From contig SKYD01000207.1 in the NCBI GenBank assembly GCA_007128075.1, forward strand, positions 1 through 8,616: a stretch of DNA of 8,616 bases, given 5' to 3'. Within the stretch, counting starts at the first letter, position 1, and every line of letters starts with the position of its first letter. The notes under the pieces are model-generated. The model made no database searches. It saw nothing but the letters and a program-made list of their open reading frames with translations, and had not been told where the DNA came from. Positions 6,799 through 8,616 of the stretch are shown piece after piece. The translations under genes and the position numbers were made by a program. The DNA is from Thiorhodovibrio sp. GTDB lineage: Bacteria > Pseudomonadota > Gammaproteobacteria > Chromatiales > Chromatiaceae.

Positions 6799-7485
6799 AT
6801 GACTTCGCCATGGCAAAAACGAGGTGAAACGGTCGTCAATGCTGGCATTGATTTTCTCGGCGGGGTTGGGACAGCGTTTAAGGGCGTGGGCAAGCGGCTC
6901 AAACGCGGCAAATACACCAATCTCATCGAGGCGTTTTGTGCGGTGGCTGGCGATGTTGCCTCGCAAAACGGGCGTTTTTTACCCAAAGAAACAGAAGGCT
7001 TTAAGCGGTTCATCCTCGACAACCACGACAACCCGTTTATTCATGCTTTCTCAACTGACGAACTGCTCGAAAAATTCAAAGGCTATGCCATTGCGGCTTT
7101 TCTTGGTGAAGAAGAGGCCTTGATGCGCGCCCTCAAGGGCATTGAGATCAGCGACGATCACAACAATGACGAAGGCAAAATTGTGATTTTAGGGGCGTTG
7201 GCGGTGGCGTTTGCTGATGGCGATTGCGATGAACGGGAGGCGGATTGTATCGCTCACTATGCGCGGCTGTTGCACATTGATCTCAATGCGTTAGCGCAAG
7301 AATTTCGCATCGCCATGCCGCAGCTTGATTATCCCACCCCACGCCAATCTCCAGAGCTGCCGCCACCACCGCCTGAACTGATGGCAAAAAAACCGCTATG
7401 CAAACGCTGCTGGTCGTTTTTGATTGCCAATCATCCACAATGTGATTGTGGTCGTGATCTCACTCAGGATTATGCGGTTAAATAA
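6799..7485 (+). CDS. TerB-like protein with proline-rich linker and C-terminal zinc-ribbon-like tail
   Basis: The 228-aa protein has a helical domain of about 150 residues resembling the tellurite-resistance TerB/DjlA-N family. The first half includes IEAFCAVAGDVASQNGRFLPKE (43-64). The second half, ILGALAVAFADGDCDEREADCIAHYARLLHID (130-161), matches the acidic DG.....E repeat of TerB. TerB domains bind metal ions through such acidic clusters. After a proline-rich linker (179-193) comes a tail with four cysteines, C201, C204, C215 and C217, spaced CX2C-X10-CXC as in small zinc ribbons. There is no signal peptide, so it is cytoplasmic. The start has AGAAGGAA about 9 nt upstream. It lies 38 bp after the protease gene and may be co-transcribed; no other ter genes are present. 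Role unknown, perhaps stress-related sensing or scaffolding. Confidence 0.8.
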   Translation: MTSPWQKRGETVVNAGIDFLGGVGTAFKGVGKRLKRGKYTNLIEAFCAVAGDVASQNGRFLPKETEGFKRFILDNHDNPFIHAFSTDELLEKFKGYAIAAFLGEEEALMRALKGIEISDDHNNDEGKIVILGALAVAFADGDCDEREADCIAHYARLLHIDLNALAQEFRIAMPQLDYPTPRQSPELPPPPPELMAKKPLCKRCWSFLIANHPQCDCGRDLTQDYAVK

Positions 7486-7514
7486 AAACCCCCAGCGGGG
7501 ATGACGCTGGGGGT
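7480..7514 (-). terminator. Rho-independent terminator of the small heat-shock gene
   Basis: A perfect 10-bp stem, ACCCCCAGCG (7488-7497) with CGCTGGGGGT (7505-7514), closes a 7-nt loop. Read on the minus strand it is followed by TTTTTATTT (7488-7480), the T-run of an intrinsic terminator, 17 nt after the hsp20 stop. On the plus strand no T-run follows, so for the converging TerB-like gene it is at best a 3' stabilising hairpin. Confidence 0.88.
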
Positions 7515-7530
7515 GTGACAGGACTGCTGA

Positions 7531-7989
7531 TTATGCAGCCTGTTTGACTTCCTCGATGTATCCGCGTGTCTCGTCACGACGAATCGCGATCTTGCGCGGT
7601 TTCATCGCCTCTGGCACTTCGCGCTCCAGATCGATGTGCAAGAGCCCGTTTTCCAAGTGGGCATCGACAACTTTGACATAATCGGCCAGTTGGAAGCGGC
7701 GCTCAAAGCTGCGATTGGCAATGCCGCGATAGAGATACTGCCGATCTTTGGTCTCGGTTTGGCGCTCGCCAGTAACGGTGAGTACGCTTTCCTTGACCTC
7801 CAAAGCCAGCTCATTCTCGGCAAATCCTGCAACCGCGAGGCTGATGCGGTATTTGTTCTCATCCTGCAATTCAACATTGTAGGGTGGATAACCGCCGGCC
7901 TCAGTGCGGTAGGCGTTTTCTAATGAACTCGCTAGCCGATCAAAGCCAATCATCGAACGCAGTAAGGGCGAGAAGTCGAGAGTGTTCAT
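7531..7989 (-). CDS. Small heat-shock protein, IbpA/Hsp20 type
   Basis: ATP-independent holdase that binds unfolding proteins in the cytoplasm and passes them to DnaK/ClpB. The chosen start gives 152 aa, close to the 137-142 aa of E. coli IbpA and IbpB. MNTLDFSPLLRSMIGFDRL and GYPPYNVEL (33-41) are IbpA-like. The alpha-crystallin domain spans about 35-125 (AVAGFAENEL, YLYRGIANRSFERRFQLAD, LENGLLHIDLERE). The C-terminal IxI oligomer motif is I134-A-I136, with an acidic tail of about 15 residues beyond it. The ATG at 7989 is chosen over one at 8055 because homology begins there and GGAGG lies 7 nt upstream; the longer frame would run through the regulatory leader. It is transcribed alone, with its own CIRCE/promoter, ROSE-like leader and terminator. 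Confidence 0.95.
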   Translation of the reverse strand: MNTLDFSPLLRSMIGFDRLASSLENAYRTEAGGYPPYNVELQDENKYRISLAVAGFAENELALEVKESVLTVTGERQTETKDRQYLYRGIANRSFERRFQLADYVKVVDAHLENGLLHIDLEREVPEAMKPRKIAIRRDETRGYIEEVKQAA

Positions 7990-8083
7990 TGCATATCCTC
8001 CAAATGAGCAATATGTGAGTTTCAGGTGGCGTTCTAAAATGAACCGCCGTTTCATTTAGCATCGCTCGCCAAGAGCCGATGCT
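7990..8083 (-). promoter_or_regulatory. ROSE-like RNA thermometer in the hsp20 leader
   Basis: The leader folds by eye into three hairpins. I: 8058-8083, 10 bp with one bulged G, loop TTGGC. II: 8028-8048, GGCG(G)TTC-ATTTTA-GAACGCC. III: 7992-8015, CATATTGCTC-ATTTG-GAGGATATG, in which the Shine-Dalgarno is paired. In hairpin III, UUGCU faces AGGA with an unpaired G in the UUGCU strand, the hallmark of ROSE elements that control ibpA-type genes: the weak helix melts on heating and frees the ribosome binding site. The structure is read from sequence; the heat response is inferred from the family. Confidence 0.85.
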
Positions 8084-8090
8084 GATGGTA

Positions 8091-8119
8091 AAGATAGGCC
8101 CTAATTAGCACTCTGTCAA
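8091..8119 (-). promoter_or_regulatory. Promoter of the small heat-shock gene
   Basis: On the minus strand TTGACA (8119-8114), 17 nt, TATCTT (8096-8091): a near-consensus sigma-70 promoter with start near 8084, giving a leader of about 95 nt. The -35 can also be read as CTTGACA, one base off the sigma-32 CTTGAAA, but no good sigma-32 -10 (CCCCATNT) is found at the proper distance, so sigma-70 is preferred. Confidence 0.75.
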
Positions 8120-8131
8120 GAGGAGTGCTAA
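8105..8131. promoter_or_regulatory. CIRCE operator (HrcA binding site)
   Basis: Perfect inverted repeat TTAGCACTC (8105-8113), 9-nt spacer, GAGTGCTAA (8123-8131), identical to the CIRCE consensus bound by the heat-shock repressor HrcA. The -35 hexamer of the hsp20 promoter lies in the spacer and edge of the left arm, so bound HrcA would block RNA polymerase. No groESL or dnaK gene lies beside it; the only intact gene it can control in this window is the small heat-shock gene. Confidence 0.94.
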
Positions 8132-8159
8132 AAAAATTTTTGATGACCTCGTTCAGCTC

Positions 8160-8283
8160 ATGGCCATTGATATTACGAAATTTATCACCCGCTTTGTCGA
8201 TGAAGCACGCGAACATCTCACCTAACTCAGCCATCACTGAGACCGCCCATGCGCTCGAAGATGTGCTCGGAGCACTGCGCAAA
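8160..8283 (+). pseudogene. Remnant of a CheA-type chemotaxis kinase Hpt domain
   Basis: From an ATG at 8160 one frame reads MAIDITKFITRFVDEAREHLT and stops at 8223-8225; it resembles the first helix of CheA-type Hpt (P1) domains. The +1 frame then reads ITETAHALEDVLGALR (8233-8280), which resembles the third helix of the same domain. In an intact protein about 40 residues, including the phosphorylated His in the AHT.KGSARM region, would lie between them. Here only a few codons do, so there has been an internal deletion plus frameshift. No ribosome binding site is visible. The region 8284-8385 continues open in the second frame but I recognise nothing in it. The family call rests on recalled similarity of two short stretches. 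Confidence 0.55.
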
Positions 8284-8385
8284 TTTTTCGTCGCTGGCGC
8301 GGGCAGTGATAAAAAAATGCTTGACAGAGCAGGGCAAGCGGAGTTAGCGTTCGCCTTAATTGGCAACGAAGGTTTTTATGAGATT

Positions 8386-8549
8386 ATTCGTGCAGTGACA
8401 CGCTGGAAACAAGTAGCCTCGGAAGTTGGGTGCCTCTCTGTGTTGCCAATAACATTCGTGCAGTGACACGCTGGAAACATCAGTTACGCCCCGAGTGTGT
8501 GGTTGGGGTTTAGTTGCCAATAACATTCGTGCAGTGACACGCTCAACAC
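8386..8549. CRISPR. CRISPR-like relic: three copies of a ~37-nt repeat with 31- and 34-nt spacers
   Basis: One full repeat at 8442-8478 starts GTTGCCAATAAC and ends CACGCTGGAAAC. A left copy (8386-8410) matches its last 25 nt exactly but lacks the first 12. A right copy (8513-8549) matches the first 31 nt exactly and has three mismatches in the last six. The intervals, 8411-8441 (31 nt) and 8479-8512 (34 nt), are unrelated to each other. Repeat length, GTT start, GAAAC end, an inner CGTG/CACG dyad and constant spacing fit a CRISPR array. No leader or cas gene is visible, and only three copies exist, so a degenerate or orphan array, or some other spaced repeat, is possible. Orientation is undetermined. 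Confidence 0.5.
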
Positions 8550-8555
8550 CCCATC

Positions 8556-8616
8556 ATGTCGGATACTCGCGGTGCTCGTGATTTAGCAGATTTATGGCGT
8601 GCCTTACCCGCAGCGG
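8556..8616 (+). CDS. Possible start of an unidentified gene, cut by window edge
   Basis: An ATG at 8556 opens a frame that stays open to the window end and encodes about 20 residues (MSDTRGARDLADLWRALPAA). Its composition is protein-like, but I do not recognise it. No convincing ribosome binding site precedes it, and the same frame meets a TGA at 8535 inside the last repeat copy, so it is either a new gene start or another fragment in this rearranged patch. Confidence 0.3.
   Translation, partial: MSDTRGARDLADLWRALPAA

Noticed and set aside
7488..7514. Bidirectional terminator between the TerB-like gene and the heat-shock gene
   Set aside because: The T-run exists only for the minus-strand direction; the plus-strand sequence after the stem is GTGACAGG.
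7990..8055. N-terminal extension of the small heat-shock protein by 22 residues
   Set aside because: IbpA similarity and the GGAGG both place the start at 7989; the extension would translate the ROSE-like leader.
8052..8366. Open frame of 104 codons on the minus strand upstream of the heat-shock gene
   Set aside because: It spans the CIRCE site, the promoter and the CheA-like remnant on the opposite strand, lacks a recognisable domain and has a low-complexity, serine-rich first half.
8125..8466. Open frame of 113 codons on the plus strand
   Set aside because: It starts inside the CIRCE right arm and ends inside a repeat copy; only its short CheA-like part looks like protein, so it is a chance fusion of remnants rather than a gene.
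8386..8549. Simple tandem duplication of a coding segment
   Set aside because: Only the 37-nt unit is repeated; the intervals between copies share no similarity, the copies fall in different reading frames and meet stops.

Overview
The window most likely comes from a phototrophic gammaproteobacterium, probably a purple sulfur bacterium of the Chromatiaceae type. It carries bchI, the ATPase subunit of magnesium chelatase for bacteriochlorophyll synthesis. Its other genes (coaBC, folK, a MucD/DegQ-type protease, an IbpA-type small heat-shock protein) have a gammaproteobacterial look. The taxonomic statement is inference from gene content and protein resemblance; no 16S or other marker is present.

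Layout. Positions 1-1627 (minus strand) hold bchI followed by the 5' part of coaBC, joined by a TTGA stop/start overlap. Divergent to them at 1803-2315 is a small polytopic membrane protein with a TTG start. A tRNA-Leu(CAA) with its own promoter lies at 2416-2502. Converging on it from the right is a two-gene minus-strand unit, folK then a secreted NAGPA-type phosphodiester glycosidase-like protein, joined by an ATGA overlap. The folK promoter lies inside the N-terminal coding region of a C-terminally truncated PCu(A)C copper chaperone (3834-4085, plus). Then on the plus strand come a protein with a decayed nucleotidyltransferase-like motif (4111-5376), an overlapping degP/mucD-type periplasmic protease (5357-6760), and a TerB-like protein with a C-terminal zinc-ribbon-like tail (6799-7485).

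The best regulatory story is at 7480-8131. An IbpA-type small heat-shock gene on the minus strand has a perfect CIRCE (HrcA) operator overlapping the -35 of a TTGACA-N17-TATCTT promoter. Its leader is about 95 nt, with three hairpins; the last sequesters the Shine-Dalgarno sequence through a UUGCU/AGGA pairing as in ROSE RNA thermometers. An intrinsic terminator lies just after the gene. This suggests two layers of heat control: transcriptional repression by HrcA and temperature-dependent opening of the ribosome binding site.

The last 480 bases (8132-8616) contain no intact gene. They hold a frameshifted, internally deleted remnant of a CheA-type Hpt domain, then three spaced copies of a roughly 37-nt repeat with unrelated 31- and 34-nt intervals (a CRISPR-like relic, damaged at both ends), and possibly the start of another gene running off the edge. 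This looks like a rearrangement scar or decaying accessory patch next to an otherwise ordinary chromosomal segment.
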